Origin: Balanoglossus misakiensis
Taxonomy: Eukaryota > Hemichordata
Direction: 5' to 3'
NCBI GenBank assembly: GCA_040954595.2
Contig: CM082597.2
Span: 1,116,001-1,180,000, forward strand
DNA: 64,000 nucleotides
The notes under the pieces were generated by a model. That model had not been told where the DNA came from, did not search any database, and worked only from the letters and a program-made list of their open reading frames with translations. Each line of letters starts with the position of its first letter. The first letter of the stretch is position 1. The position numbers and the translations under genes are program-made. This document shows, one piece after another, positions 1 through 14,800 of the stretch.

Positions 1-1702
1 GGCCACGGTTCACACCCCTTTGACACTTTGTATGGTCTACCGCCATTTCTATCTCTTCGAACTTGGTCAAGCGGAAAAGACTCGCCCCAACATAGAAACG
101 CTGGGCTGTGATTGTCATTCAAGAGTTCCGCTGACCGAAAATCATTCTTCTCTCTTGAAAACTGTCCAGGTGGAAAACACGCTATTCTCACAAAAAGCAA
201 GTTCTATACATTGACTCTGGATTCCATTATGAAAACTGTTTCTATTCGGCTGGACATCCCGTAAAATTATACTCCGCCATTCGACTTGTCCCCAGAACTT
301 TCCTACACACAGTACACCTTTGGGGAGATTTACGGGCGCAGTAACAACTCGAAGGACGGGCTTTTGTCCGTTGATCGAGCTAGGTCGCCACTACTTGTCT
401 CCAGACATGGACTAGTTGTTTCCCACAAAGGCTGCCTAGTCGTAACATAGTTTGTACACTTGTAATAAAAGCCAGGCATATTGTGAATCCTGCAACATTA
501 ATAAATTTAGAGGCGGGTTCTGCCACAGTCTGTAATTTATTGGGTGGGGTGATTGCTCGGGTCACCATGGTCTAAAACTGAAGAAAGGACGACGTCTATA
601 AGACTATGGATGTGTTGCATGTTAGTCATGATACCCATCTTGTCCGTGGTTCCATGTTAAGAAAAGGAATATCCCACCTATTGGGGATTCTGAATAATTG
701 TAAATTTAAATTAGTTGACCAAAACATGCATTAATGAGAAAAATGTCTGAGATCCACATTTCAGTACTTCACAAGTTAATGCGAACTCTTTTCTTTCATT
801 TAAAATCAAGGTCAGATGTATTTAAAATTCCCAGTGAGAAAGCTTAGAACTGAACGCGATAGATTGAAAGAAACTGGACGGAAGCTAGCTTTGAAAGGGC
901 TTTAAAACAATTTTATTGTCTTCAATTAACATGCACTCGCAAACTGCGTCCAGTTAACAGTGCATGCCAAATGAGAAAGCTTTAGTTGTCTTTTGTGTAG
1001 ACGCCACAGTATCTAAAACTTGCCATAGGACTGACAATTGCAAACCAGTAGACCAAATTCAATTCTGTTGTTTGGAAAATTCGTGCTGCGTCATCCGAAT
1101 AAAGTGGACGGAAAATGTGACGCAGTCGAATGAGTGAGGTGGCGTCATGCCTACTCAGCAGATGGTGGAAGATTTGTCCCACCCTGATCAACCTGTATTA
1201 CGTGGCCCAATATTATATGCATAGCGTCGGATCGGAGTGGGAATTAAGACAATTAACATTCTATTGTCACCACCAGGTCAAGTGTATAGCATGATTGATT
1301 TCGTGCATACTTCGCCAGGAGAAAGTTCTTTTTAAGTGGGCTTCAGACAATGAAAGTGCCATGTATCTGTGAAAACATACTCTCCATTTTACAAATATGT
1401 GCATAGCACTTTCAAATCAAATTCAGGCCTTCGATGTTCATAGTTCACCGGAAAGAAAGAGTTTGGAGGAGGGATTCGTGTAAAGAATTCGAAAATGATT
1501 CGCACATGTCTCTGAAAAACGAATCTCGCGCATCAAATCCATCTACTTCCGTTTCTCTTCCGGTAACCCAGTAACTGTTGCCGTAAAGAGGTGTGAGAGG
1601 TTTAACGACGATGAGCAAACCGCAGAGCGTGCATGATGGAGACCAGTGGCGACCCGCACCATGACAACAAAATGTGAAAAATAAATTAAATAAATTATAT
1701 AC

Positions 1703-1776
1703 AAACTCTTTCACCACCATGGTTTGGTCCAATTTTTTCCTCGCTCTATACAGTGAAATTGGGGTGAAAATGTTAA
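1703..1776. mobile_element. Degenerate TTAA-type MITE, family A copy 1
   Basis: The left part reads CTCTTTCACCACCATGGTTT and the right part GGGGTGAAAATGTTAA. These match the ends of the better preserved copy at 34349-34441 (same orientation), but the middle is shortened and diverged. The 3' TTAA is kept; the left end has decayed. It is placed in the family by comparison with the other three copies in the window. Confidence 0.5.
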
Positions 1777-3783
1777 TACTCATCAAGTCATCTGGTCAAC
1801 CTGAATTATTCTCAAATCCACTGCTTTCACCCCTATCGTCCAGTCAATCGGCCCATCCATGCCACTGACAGCAACGGGGCTTCTCACCATAATGGCGACA
1901 AATGGGGGAATAACAAGATGGGATCCGTGTAATGGAAGACTTAAATTCCAAAGAGCTATTCAAGACTGATTTTCCAAGTTTCAAACAAATGTTCATTGTT
2001 GCTTTTATGTGGCACCAAGCCCCAACACACACTACAGGACACAACATGCTGTTGATTGACTGCATATACTGGCAATACTAATAGCACCTAGTCTAATTAC
2101 ACCACAGACGGCGACTTCAGGGAAATAGAAAACACCTTTCTGTCTCGTCATTAAAATCTAAACAGCAGGGGTCTCACAAACCACTCCAGACACACAGGTG
2201 CGGAACACACCTTAGAAATCAGTAACTTACACCAGTCTTTCTAAATTCTATGGTCTACCAGTCTCATGTGGTGTGTCTCCTGGGTTTCGTATTAAGAGTC
2301 TGGCAATAATTGGGACAATGTCTAAAAATCCATCTATCCACAGGCAGGGCAGCTGCAAGCAGGGAGGGGCAGGAATTCTATCAACTTTCCCACTTTCAAA
2401 CTAAACAAAACCAAATGACAGAACATCATGACTTTTGCTCTTTTGAACTTGAAGTAGATTTCATTACCAAATCAGAGATTGAAATGTCAAAGCTCAGAAT
2501 TTCACTGTATCCATTACAAGTATCCAATTCACCAATTTGATATTTACAATATATAGGTTACAATATCCACAGCAACTGCTTGTGTTTGAGAAAGAATTCG
2601 ACATGCAAATTCATTATTGTTTCATTTGCTGAAAAGATGGTTGAAAAATCTGAGTGGGATAATCTGTCTAGGGAATGCAAAACAATTGTTTTCTTCCGGT
2701 ACTGACAGCTGCAGATGTAACATTGAGTTGGTAGCCATGGTGGTTCAATTTGTATAGTTGTTTAGTTGTGTGTGTGTGGGATTTCATTCATGGAAATCAG
2801 GATAATTAAATTTACTGGTAATATCCCCGCTGGGAATGAGAGTGCGGGAGTGCGACTTCGAGGCAGCCAATCCGTTGAAGGCTGTATGGCTGTTGTCATG
2901 GTGATAGCAAATAGCCCATTCTCTGGCCAAACTGGCAACAGATGGATGGACACTGGATACAATTCTGGCTTGTCCCCTGTGGAATTTGGTGATTAATTAA
3001 CTGAAATCATTACACACATTCACAATTTGTGGTGAAGTCTTTTCAGAGTTGTTGAAGTGAAGTGAGTAAAAGCCTTGAAATGTTTCAAGTACTGTATTAA
3101 ATGTACCCCCTAATTCCCAGCAAAAGGACCAAACTGACTATTGCAAACAAGAGGAAGATTTCAATGTTCACCAATTCTGGGTGTACTGTTGTAAAGGACC
3201 CATGAAAACAAGTGCTCCAATTTCTGTCACCATAAGACTGGCCAAACTTTTTACACTACCACGAGCAGTTCACTCACCATAACCAAACAACTTCCAAGAT
3301 GTCGCCAAATCAAGCATGAACCAGACACCACATTCTCTCATGCAGTACACCCAACAATCCAAGCCGCAACCCAACAATAACATTAAAACACAGCAACCCA
3401 CAACCAGAGTTGCTGAGTTTACACTAAGACTCAGTACCCGAGGCAGTGAAGGAAAGGAAATGCATGAGAAAATAACCGGCCTGTACACAAATCCGTACAG
3501 CCGGCCAGGCAGCATACTTCCCAGACTATCACCATATTAAATACACACCACTGATGCAGCTGAAGAGAAGAGTTTCTAATTCTCAAAACCCTATTGACTG
3601 GAATCACCATTCAAAAAAGTCAGCTTTCTCTTCCATTGTTATGTAAGGCCTGCTTACTCATCTGAACACAATTGCCCCCATCTAAGCATTGTTTCATCCA
3701 GGGCAGACCGCTAATGGAATGAGCCATCCCTCTATTATTTCCGTGTTCCTTTTCACTCCTTTGGCAGAGACAGAAATAGCTTG

Positions 3784-3800
3784 CCCCCCCCCCCCCCCCC
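3784..3800. repeat. C17 homopolymer
   Basis: An uninterrupted run of 17 C. It is prone to length error in assembly and to slippage. A shorter C run lies near 12164-12174. Confidence 0.9.
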
Positions 3801-3844
3801 ACTGTTACGGAAGACCCACACTACACTACCTTCGGAGCCAACAG

Positions 3845-3897
3845 AGCGTCTTAAGGTGCACCAAACAGTGCAACAATAGTGGGTGCTTTAAGACGCT
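3845..3897. repeat. Short inverted repeat (hairpin)
   Basis: The left arm AGCGTCTTAAGGTGCACC and right arm GGGTGCTTTAAGACGCT are complementary, with a few mismatches, around a spacer of about 18 nt. The first 10 bases of the arms pair perfectly. It could be a tiny foldback element or an RNA hairpin; no target-site duplication is clear. Confidence 0.6.
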
Positions 3898-5394
3898 GAA
3901 AATGACCACTGCCACCCACTAATGACCGGCCCTTGTTTATGCTCTACCGCATTCACTGTAAGTGACAACTATGGGATTAATCCACAAAGCCCTTAACACC
4001 CATCCCTAAGATTCATGCAGTCTGAATTCCAAGTCAAAATTGGTGAATTTCAAAATCAGCCAATTATTACAGAGCAGAAAACCAGTAGCCAAGTTTATTA
4101 AAGTGCCATTTATTTTGTGTTGCCTTGAGTACAGAAATGAACTGATTAACATTTTTTGTCAAAAGATTATCAAATTAACACGAACTAGCATACCTTTTCC
4201 ACACAAGTTGAAAAGGTTTACCATGATAAAAATGAAATTTGGTAAAATCCAAATTTCTTACATGTCAGTCATAGGTCTGTCAATTACAAAAAGATTGAAA
4301 ATACACTACAAGCATTTCCTTGCCCTGAATTTTGAAATTTTTCATTCGTAGCAAGTACCATGTTTTTTTCGTCTGAACTTACATGTGTTATTTGGGGAAA
4401 AATACTGTTACACATGGAGAAAATTGGTTTCCTGATTGAAGTCTTTTAACTTAGAATAGTTCTTGTATAATTTTGACTAATATAATACTAAGATAATGAT
4501 TGATTGATTTTAAAATATTTTTTTCAGACTGGAAGATAAATTTTTTGCGACAAGTGTTTATAGTTATTGTTTCCTTGTGATTGTAAATCTGTCAATTTGT
4601 TGGAATTTATCATTGAAACTAAAACTAAAGTTGGGAAATTTAGAATATCTGGACCACTTAAAGAGTGAATGGGTAAAGTGTGAGTGCAATTCAAACTGAA
4701 AGCTGATTGAAAATTTGACCCAAAGGTAACAATACAAACATCAAAATTTTTGAGGATTTAAAAACTCATGATTGAATGTAAAACGGTGCAAGGTAGCACT
4801 GATAATGTAGTGCTTTTGTCAGTATGGCAAATCATTGTGTCTAATAAGGTGTTTAATTCAAAATAATAAATATGACAATTGGCAATGTCCTTTTTGAGAG
4901 TAAATAAACACATTTTTGATGAGAAAACAAAACAATACCAGAAACATTCCCAGGAAGACTTATTATTCTCACCATGTAAAAATCACCCCCCTCCCAATAT
5001 GAATGTATCTGGTGATAAAAAAAAACAAATCCTCACTTTCTTTCACCTGGCAAAACTCATTGCACTCAGGGTATAACCACGGTATACCTATCCTACAACT
5101 CTAAATACTGACTATTTCCCATACCCCCAAATTTTACAAAACTTATGTACACTTTGCTGATGTTTTCAAAATATGATCACATCTTGCACCAAATCGACTA
5201 CACCGCTAGTCTTCTACACAGAATACCATTTCCCCTCAACCGCCCGAAAAAGAACAGAACAATATTTACAAACACCGAGCTTTATACCATTTTAAAAATA
5301 TTTTCCTTACAAGATTGCCTGAAAAGTTTGCAAAATCTATAAACTATTGTTTTACAAAAGTATATACAAATATCTCTGTAAAGAATCTGATCTG

Positions 5395-5813
5395 CTAAAG
5401 TAAATGATGAAGAATAACGGAAACTGTTAGTAAAAGTGTGAAAAATGTGTTGCTATAAACTGTTTCTTGTCCATTTCCGACAAGTTTTTCAACAATGTTC
5501 ACAGTAACTTCATCTGTGAGATGACTGTTTGTCTGGGCAGCTGGTGTATCACACGTACATTTTATGATACTTTCATTGTCCATTGCTGTTGGATAATATG
5601 TCAGATAACTCGTTGTTGTTATCGTCCCTTCGCCATTTTCTCGAGTCGAGTTACTGATATGTTCCGTGATTTCCTTGTTGCCGATGTACCATTTGAGGAC
5701 GGCTGCCGGTTTGCTGTTGTATGCCCGGCACTCTAGTGAGATTTTCCCGGAAGAGTTCAGTCCAATGGCTTCCCGGTTGTCGTATCCAATGATATCCACG
5801 TGTGTTGGAGGTT
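5395..5813 (-). CDS. Minus gene exon 3: second Ig domain, GPI signal, stop
   Basis: The acceptor is TTTTTTCGCAG and the reading continues in phase 1 to TAG (complement of 5395-5397). It begins PPTHVDIIGYD, has Cys in LECRAYN, Trp in LKWYIGN and second Cys in IIKCTCD, and lacks the usual Tyr-x-Cys corner. A linker (VEKLVGNGQE) is followed by small residues (YSNT) and 13 to 15 hydrophobic residues to the end. This fits GPI processing near Ser/Asn. The domain is strikingly like the Ig domain of exon 4 of the plus gene. Confidence 0.85.
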
Positions 5814-8800
5814 CTGCGAAAAAATGGGAATAATACAAACTATTAATGTACAATTGTGAAGAATAAACATCCTCACTCAAGCCTCATGCTGAGATAGTCC
5901 CATCAATTTATAAACTATAAATACTAGGCCAGTTTACCAAACACAGTCTCCCAAGGGACTAACTACATGTATACTACACAAGGTTAACCTTCTGATTGAC
6001 AAAGCTATCCAATCGGACAACAAATAACAGTACGCCCATTAAATACACGATATTTATCAATCTCTGTCTAGAGGTCAGTCAGTGTACCATGCTATGGTAT
6101 GTGCTGAGTCTTTTCCCTAGCTGTCAGCCATGTTTGTTTTTACAGTAGCACACAGTTAATTGAGCATCAACTCCAGTAAGAAAACAAAAGGTTCAATCAA
6201 TCAATCACAGGGTGGGCTTAGTCGGATTAGATAACAGTTTATGCAAGATTCCCATCTTATCAGCATAGATGTGGGGTTGGCCCCATTTCCCAGTTCAAAC
6301 AAATAAACCATGCTGAGACTGTGAAAACACAACCACTCAGCACCAGACCACATGATGTCACATTTGCGGCATACTCCAATATGGCTGCAAGACTTAAAGC
6401 CAAATCATTTGAAAAGATGTTTACATTTTGTCTACAGTACTCTTTGCTAATCTTGGGAATTTTTAGAATGTTATATAACTGGGAAACTTCCATTGTCATA
6501 GTTTTGATAGGAATGATTTTGCATGAAAATGTCAGATAAATGAGTGACAGATTTGTTGTATTGTAGATAAGATTTCACCACTGCTGTTCAAGGCATGAAT
6601 ACTGTTTTTGAGTATTTATCAATTATTTCAGTTAAGTTAATCAGATAGCAGCTAGAGAATATAATCAAATGACATAACAGGAAGTACAGCTGAGTGGGAA
6701 CACAAACAGTGAGGGCAGATTCTACAAATCCCATCCCACAATATTGACATCAAAGAATTTAATCAGATAACATGCTCAAATAAACAATGAAGAACAGCTA
6801 GGTCATCTTTATTAGTGAATCATATTAAGGTGTCTAACCCCTGAGAACAGGGCAACTAATCATTAACTGTATTGATTAAAACATTTTAATCAAATGAGTA
6901 ATCTGTCACAGTGCATGTTACTATCAATTTTTCTGAGGTGGGGCCGCTTGTACCATCTGGACAGCATGGTTGTATTTACACTACATACTGACTTCATTTT
7001 GTCTCAGTCTCATAGTGTTGACTTGTATGTCTATCAGCAGCTTCTGGAAAACATTTTGTAGTGTGAGTTCTATTAGTTCTAATACTTAGTTCACAAGGAA
7101 TGACACTAGTCAGTGGTGACATCGCACTCTTAACTTCTTAATCCACTCCCATTGAAACCAGTCGAAACAGATCAATACAGTTATCTCAAATTTTCATTGT
7201 CATTCAAATCTATCTTTTGTGAGGCACATTCCATTGGTGATTTGGTAAGGTGATAACCCCAATTGATTTTATCGAATTCTTGGTCTGAAGTCTGTGTTTG
7301 CATGATTTTGGTAAATTCTATCCATGTACAAGCTGCATATTATAAATGTACTTATCCTGCTCAGATGGTGTTTCCAAAAATACTGTCATATCAGGCTGAA
7401 AATATTCTTGCAAAACATTTCTTAGGACCAAGACAGCTAAAAATTTCAGATTCAATCTACATTTAAGTCAGGGTAAAGGTCATTTCCACGCTGACATGGA
7501 AGTCATGAGGTTAGAGTTCACTTTACCGATACATGTACATTAAGGTAGTCTATCAGATGGAGCCACTGTATATTTACATGTTTACTACTTAAGAGGTGAA
7601 AACAAACATAGTAGCTTCTAATATTTTGGTGTAACTATAGAAACAATGGAAAGCTGCATGATATGGTCAAATCTTAACTGACAGGACCCTATTCCTTTCT
7701 TGAATTAATACAATCTGATAAAATCTAATATTGTGAGATTTATCTTTACTTGGATCATTCGAGGAATGCAGTGAACAATTAGCTAAGCCTAACCCCAGGA
7801 GTTGATTCTGTTGTGGTCACACACGCCATTCCCAGCTTTGTCCGTAAACATTAGCAACAACATAGGGACCCCCATCATCCACACAGAACCACTAGTACAC
7901 AATACACTGGTGTAGTATTCCCACTGGTTTTCCATTGGTCAACTATGCCAAAAGCCACATGGGGTTAAAAGGTTAACGAGGCTTGTAAAATTTCCAACTG
8001 GTTCCACAAAATACCTCTTTAACATTTCCTCTTTCATGTTCTTCAATCAAGCAAATGGTTTTTAATCCCCCAGCTCTTGTCCCCTTGCCCATAAACATAA
8101 TGGCCGACGCTCAAAATATACTGTTTGGTTTTCTTAACCCGTCCATCAAAATAACATAAAAATCTACACTGTTCAGAGTGCAATTTGCTTGTAAAGTACT
8201 AACAGTACATGAACATTCAAACAGTAACAAATGATCATAAAATCTTGCAGATTTGACCTCAGTAGAGCCAAAACACCTTGTCTTTACAGATATTTCTATG
8301 CTTGTCAAATGCAAATGGCTACCAGCAGTATAAAAGAAGGTGTTTCCATTAACAGTGGGTTGAACAATTTTGATTTCAGGATAAGGAATGAACACTGCCG
8401 CACATTCTCAGGTTTTGCTTGTCTTGGGGTTAAATTTCAGCTGAACAATCAAAGATACCTGGGGTGGGATTTAGTCTTTTGAACTGACATTAAGACTTCA
8501 CATTCAAGGTCGCGAGCAAAGTACAGCCTGAAGTCTTCCCTCAGAAGCTAGACAGGAACACAGGCCATCTGCAGGACCACCTGTATCAAAGTGTTTCTTC
8601 AGCAGACTTGAAAAGTTCACATTTTAACGGCCATGCTCTGAGAAACCATTTGGGTAGAAGCTAAGTCCCAAATACTGCATGTGTGCAATTTCATGGACTT
8701 CTGTTACATAAAATCCCACCCCCACCCCCAGTGCACTAACTTAGAGGCTATTGAAAGACATTACACATAAATACAGAGCGTCTGTTGCAGCAGAATATGG

Positions 8801-11800
8801 ATTTTTAGCACATGGTGCAAACAAAGAATTAATTATTTATAAAGTAGAGACTCCGTCGTTCTGTTTGAATAGCAGAAACCATTACTGGGTCAGACATTTT
8901 GAGAATCCATTACAACAACTGAATATCTTTTGTTCAATGTATGCTTCTAACCAGCCAGGAGGAAATGTTTTTAAGTCCATTTATTCTTGAGTATGGATGC
9001 ACTTGTCCAAAAACTGTGACACCAGAGATTGGATAGAGGCACCTCAGTCCATGCTCACTCTCTCGAGAGTACATATCTGTCCACAGACCCTACTATACAT
9101 GGAAACAATGTTGTTACACCCATTCACAAGTTTTAAACTCAATTAACACAGTGGTGAATGCCTTCATTTTTGGTGTATTGATTGAACTAGCTGTTCATGA
9201 AAACAATTGACTTAGACCGTGGGTACAGAGTTTAATGGATTGCTACCATTTATCATGGCTTTCCCAAATACTCTGAAACAACTGGGTCGGGCTCAAGTAC
9301 ATCTGTGACAGCTTTAATAGGTTCAAATTTCACTTGAATTCATTTTACTGTTTTTCGTTCGGTCATACTGCGATTTGTTGCACGTAATACATTCCTACCT
9401 AATCACAATTTGTTACAGTTGTCAGTATAATCAAGAAGGATGATCAACTTCCAATATTTTGGGCCACTCAACACATCTCATGTAATACACATACCAGCAA
9501 GAACCTAGAAATGGACATATGTTTGCATGTAATTAGAGCCTACATGTAAATGAACTTAATGAACAAATATCCAATGATTCGCAAATGTACAAACACTCAC
9601 AGAAACTCCTTCAAGCATGAACTGGTCACCCTTTGCCCACCACATAAACCGAGAAGCCTTCGGTAAAGTCCATTAAAAGCCTCTCAATTATGCTTCACTA
9701 AATGCTTTGCTGCAGAGTTCAAACCTCTTTCTAGACAGTGATTGAACACTTACATGCTATGGTTTGATGGCCACCATTTAAGACCAGGTAACAAGTTCCC
9801 TTCAATGGAGGGGCAGTTAGTTCATTCGCCCCCGGGGCAGTCTCAGCCTTGCATGATTTAGCAATTGTGGAAACAACCATTTCAGTATTTTGATTGCATT
9901 TATTCTGTTTGTTCAGTGAGTCCATGCCTTCTGGTTAGAGTCACACTTTCCCCTTTTAATGAAACAGAATAACAATAAGGCTATTTTCAAATTAAAGGTG
10001 AGAAAGTCTCTTGTCTGTTATACATCTAATAATTTCTGTGGAGAAAAAAAATATAAAAAAACTGCACTAATCATGCTCACACCTTTATTGCTATTTGATG
10101 AACTTTAGTCTCTATTATGAGATCTGTAAGTTCATGGATTTAGGGACAAGTCTAACTCTTGTTGTGGGAGCTAAATTAATTCTACCCCAGCTGTGGTTAC
10201 ACAGATCATGTTGTTTACCTGTCTAAATGAAGTAAACAGTTCCCTTCAGAATTTATTGTTTCAACCTAACAGTTAAAACAAGCACACATTATTGTTTCAT
10301 TATCGGTGTTTACACTTGCTGTTCCAGTTGCCCTCTCAGACACTGTGCACCCCTAGGATATCTTGATTGTTCAGTTGTAACAAAACCTTTTAGAAGAGGT
10401 ATTCCAAAATAAACACAAACAATACCGGCTGGGATTCCTCAAAATCAGTTTGTCTATGATGATACAAAAGGGGAACCATTATGCAAAGTGGCCGTCACTT
10501 TTGATTGTTGCCGCTTTTGGTCGTTCGCTCGTGGTACGACTGAAAATGAACGGCCAGGAGAGTATAGCCTCCAAGGTCGAATTAGCGCAGAGGTAAATGT
10601 TCAAAGTGGCGCGACATCCTGCCATGGAAGTGGAAGAAAAGCCTGGAGCATGTTTAGATCTGATTATAGTAGTTTAGAATTAAGCCTCTTGTTTGCAATT
10701 TGGCAGCAACTTCTGATTGTCCGGCCGTTCTTGTGTCGGTGTTTGTGGAGTCAAACGTCGAACAATACGGATATGCTAATGCCGGGTGGAAATCTGTTCT
10801 GGATTATACAGACTTGAAGGCCTGATTCATAGATCTTATGTTTATCACTTCACCTTTGTGCTGTCGCTAACAAGCAGAATATTCATAAAAATGTGGCAAG
10901 TTATGTGCCTATAATGTACATGACACTACACAGTATAACTAGTCTCTTTTCTCCTGCCCATACATGGTTGGTACATGTATGTACCTGGAGCCATATGTAC
11001 CAGTAAGACCTTTTTTGACATAGAGAAAGTCAGTTTTGGCAGGTTTTTTGCTTTTCTCAACATCTGTTTCCCTCATCTGTTCACACTTTGAAAATGACAT
11101 ACTGGAGGGTCCACTATTGCTGTCCAATTGGCCACATCAGGTCAGTGTGAAACATCATGGATGCTGTCGCTATTCTGAGTTACAACATCTACTCTATGCA
11201 CCTGTTTGGAGAATTGTTGGTTGATGAAGAAATTTAACCGACTGAACAGAAACAACTATGCAAGATCGCTTAACATCAACATGCTATAGTCCGGTGGTCA
11301 CATTGGGTCTACATGTATGTAAGAGTTACTGCAGACCAAACAGAAATCCAACAGACACAATACAGTTAACTATGCCGTGTTTACAAAGGCTAATACTGAC
11401 AAAGTCACAGGGGATCTATCAACAATGGCCTTAGCTGTGGCCACTCAAACAAGCTTAGCAGCTGCCACAGATACAAAGGTAAATGTGTAGCTCTGACTGT
11501 GTCATGTGACTGCATGCGACCATACTGCAAATCCCACTGCCTTCTGACGGCCATTTTGGATTGGACACAATCGGTTTCAGCATTCAACCAAACTGTCTGT
11601 TTAAGAGAAAAATACCCTGTACACCAATTTGTGAAAACAACACAACACCAAGGAATGTTATGCAGCAAATTCATAGCGACAGCTGATACACCTGTTGGAA
11701 TTTCTAAATATAGCGATTGAAGAAAAAAGCAATCATCATCTACCATGACAAAGTGGCCATTTTGATATGCCCTGATGGAAACAGTGATGCAGGCCAATGA

Positions 11801-14800
11801 GTTTCATCTTCTAAGCTAACCCTTTCACCCCCAGTTCCCTCTTTAGAGGTCCAAACTTTCCATAGAACAATGCGTTTGGACTGAACCATGGTGATGAAAG
11901 GGTTAAGATAATGAGAATGGCCAGAGGTGTGCCTGGTAACATTTTTGATCCATTAGTCACGGAGACTGAATCATTTTTAACCACAAATTTAAATGCACGA
12001 AGTTGGTTTGTGGCTGGTCATTACTAGGGGAACCTCACCAACAGGAAAGCAAATCCAATTTGTGATATTCTAACCAAATTTCTGCATATAAATGAGAGGA
12101 AAAAACTCACGGAATGTGAATGAAAGAATTTAAACCGTGATGAACCTAGTCTGAGGTGTGAGGCCCCCCCCCCATTCTCTATACATTGGTTTAACCCAAC
12201 CATTAAAAAATAATGGGGCTAGACCAAAGTATGGTGCTTAATAGGTAAATCATACGTATACTTACTGTGAACAGACAAAACAACACTTTGTGAATCTCCT
12301 TCCTGTGAAGCACCTTCTTGGCTGTTCAAAACAAAGTTTGATTTGCAATAATACAATGCTTCATCCGCTAAATCAATATTATAAATCAACAAGGAAGGCT
12401 GTTTCTTCGGAAGCGTCCATTCCGTGATTCCATACTTTTCCGGCCTCTCGATATGGATTTCTCCGTTCACGATCTGGACCAGAACCTCTTCTTCCAGAGA
12501 TCCGTCCAGACTCACTCGTTCCCATTCTATGTAAGCTGCTATCAACATCATTCCGGAATCAATGACCGGTTCCGTGTATTCGCACGGAATTAAAACTTCT
12601 CCATCACCAACATTTGCTGTCTGATTGTCTCCCATTATTATTCGAACCGTTAGTCCATCTGGCAGAACTGCAGAAATAAAAGTGCATACAAATTAACATC
12701 AAATGAACACAATATTGGTACTTCTGGTCATAATGGTAACAAAAGATTCTTACAATTGGCCAGTATTGGAAAAATTATTGTTCTTGCATGTCAAATGTTT
12801 AATCCTATTCCAACTTGTTACTGATAACCTAGCAACGCAGTATTGCTTCAAAGGTATTCGCATTAGTATGCAAATTTGATACACTCAAAAGGAGAGACTT
12901 CCGAAAGGATTTTTTAAAAGAAAAAAGTGTGCAGACTTAGGTACAGAGCAGTCTTACACATATAACCCAATCTCTGACTATCACAAGTAAATTGAAACTT
13001 TGCCTTCTTGCAGAAGTTTTTTATTACATTTTATTTTCTCGTAAATTTTTACAAGAGACTGGGGAAAGCTAAAAAAGAGACACCTGGTTGAACGAAACCA
13101 TGCATATTGTCCTGGACAAGAACTTCTTGAGTGGTAGCCATTACTAGAAGTACCTTACAATCTGCCCTGTATCTATATGTACATGTACTTTCCAGACAAT
13201 CCAATCACACAAAACAGAAGGCAAACATTTATATTGTTGAAATATTAAACCCTCAAAGTGATAATATGGTTTGCGGTCACTCTTATGAATGTAATGACTG
13301 GAGGTCAACGGTCAATTTGATTCTCCCATGGCAACCAAATATTGTGGCCAGGATGATACAGAATATAAATGGAACTATAGGTACAGGTAATTACAAACAG
13401 AATTGCAACAACTTATTTCTAAGAGCAAGGCCATCTAGAGAAAAATGTCCCACTCTATCTGTCAGCATGTTGTCTGAAAGGCTCACGAGAGACTCTTACA
13501 GCTGAAATCTTTTAAGACGCCTGAAATTATGAGAGGTGGTCAGGAGCCAAGCAGGGAAGCTGGTGTGAGTTACAAGATTTCATTGTCACGGTAACAAAGA
13601 CAGCTCGGCTGGTGCAACAGAACCACTGAGAAACTACTTCAGAAGTGCTGTAGCAAAAGCATTCCTCAGCCTTCCAGAGAATGTCTTACACGACCAATAT
13701 TGTGTTTCACGCGCACGCACACACGGACGCAAGACAGGCAAACGCTGTAATAACTGTGTCGACTTGACAGCTCGCCTACCAAGACATTGTGTAGCCATGA
13801 ATCAAGTCCAACAGTTGGTCCTTCAAATGTCTACCAATACATACAATAGTATACCGCAGATGTTCTGTACTTTGATTTACACACACACAGGTAGCAACCT
13901 CAGACAGAGTCTTTCCGGACTCCAAGCAAGCCTTGATTCACAAAGAGATAAATACATCCCTGGAGTCACATTTAATGACCAGCAAGGTCACATCAAATCA
14001 AACAAATCCAAACCACCGGGCAGATGGAAGCATATCACCTAAGGACTCCCATTTTATAGAGGTCCAACTGTAGCACACAAAACAATGGATTTGGGGCAAA
14101 CCTTGGTGGTGGAAAGGTTAATGAACGAATCTCAAAGGCTACGCTTTTCAAGACTCTTGGTTTTTGAGATGTGTGCTAGTATTTTGTCCTTGGCAGATGA
14201 GCAATTCTGTATTATTTATACATTATGTTTTCCTCTTGAAATAGTTCAAAGCAGCTCCGTATAATCTTGCAGTGAGGATGTCATTTCCAATCTCTGACTA
14301 GTTTTATGTACTCTCAGGGCACATTTGGATTTTGACAAACCAATGTCCGGATTTTTACTGCTAAAGATCCTGGTAATAGGCACTATTAACATATTCACGA
14401 TAACTGGCATTGACAAGTAGGTACCAGAATGTCTCTGTCACAATCAATTTAGATTTGGACATGTCAAGCAACACAAACGTTCACTCGTGGTTCATGAACA
14501 AATTATGGGCTAATTCAAAATGGATCAATGGGTACTTGAAACAAAGAAAAATGCCACATTTTAGAATTTCATCTGTCAGTCAGTCTGATTGGCTGTGGGG
14601 AATAATGAACAGACAAAATCTGACCTCCCATGGTTTGTGGTGAATGGAATTGTGAGAAACAGGACTAGTAAGAAACTGGTCATTTCAATGATTTGGATGG
14701 ACAAGTGGTCTCATTTTGATTTCTTTTGTGTCAGCTCACAGCATGTTGCCCCTATCGCCTATCAAAAAGCCTTAATTGCAACCCTATTTCTATTATTATT

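Larger units (their letters stand above)
1..5394. other. Non-coding flank, no gene recognised
   Basis: No reading frame here shows a recognisable domain, a convincing codon pattern or paired splice sites, and the ORFs are short and of random composition. The stretch holds a degenerate TTAA-type miniature element (1703-1776), a C-homopolymer (3784-3800) and a short inverted repeat (3845-3897). The 3' UTR of the minus-strand Ig gene should run into the right-hand part. Possible minus-strand poly(A) signals are ATTAAA (complement of 4852-4857) and AATAAA (complement of 4109-4114 and 4094-4099). None can be chosen without transcript data. Confidence 0.6.

Noticed and set aside
4040-4351. 103-codon Lys/Ile-rich ORF
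   Set aside because: Composition matches the AT-rich flank. No start context or homology cue.
10488-10817. 109-codon ORF in intron 2 of the minus gene
   Set aside because: No domain, no signal peptide and no matching splice sites. Mildly CpG-rich DNA explains the open frame.
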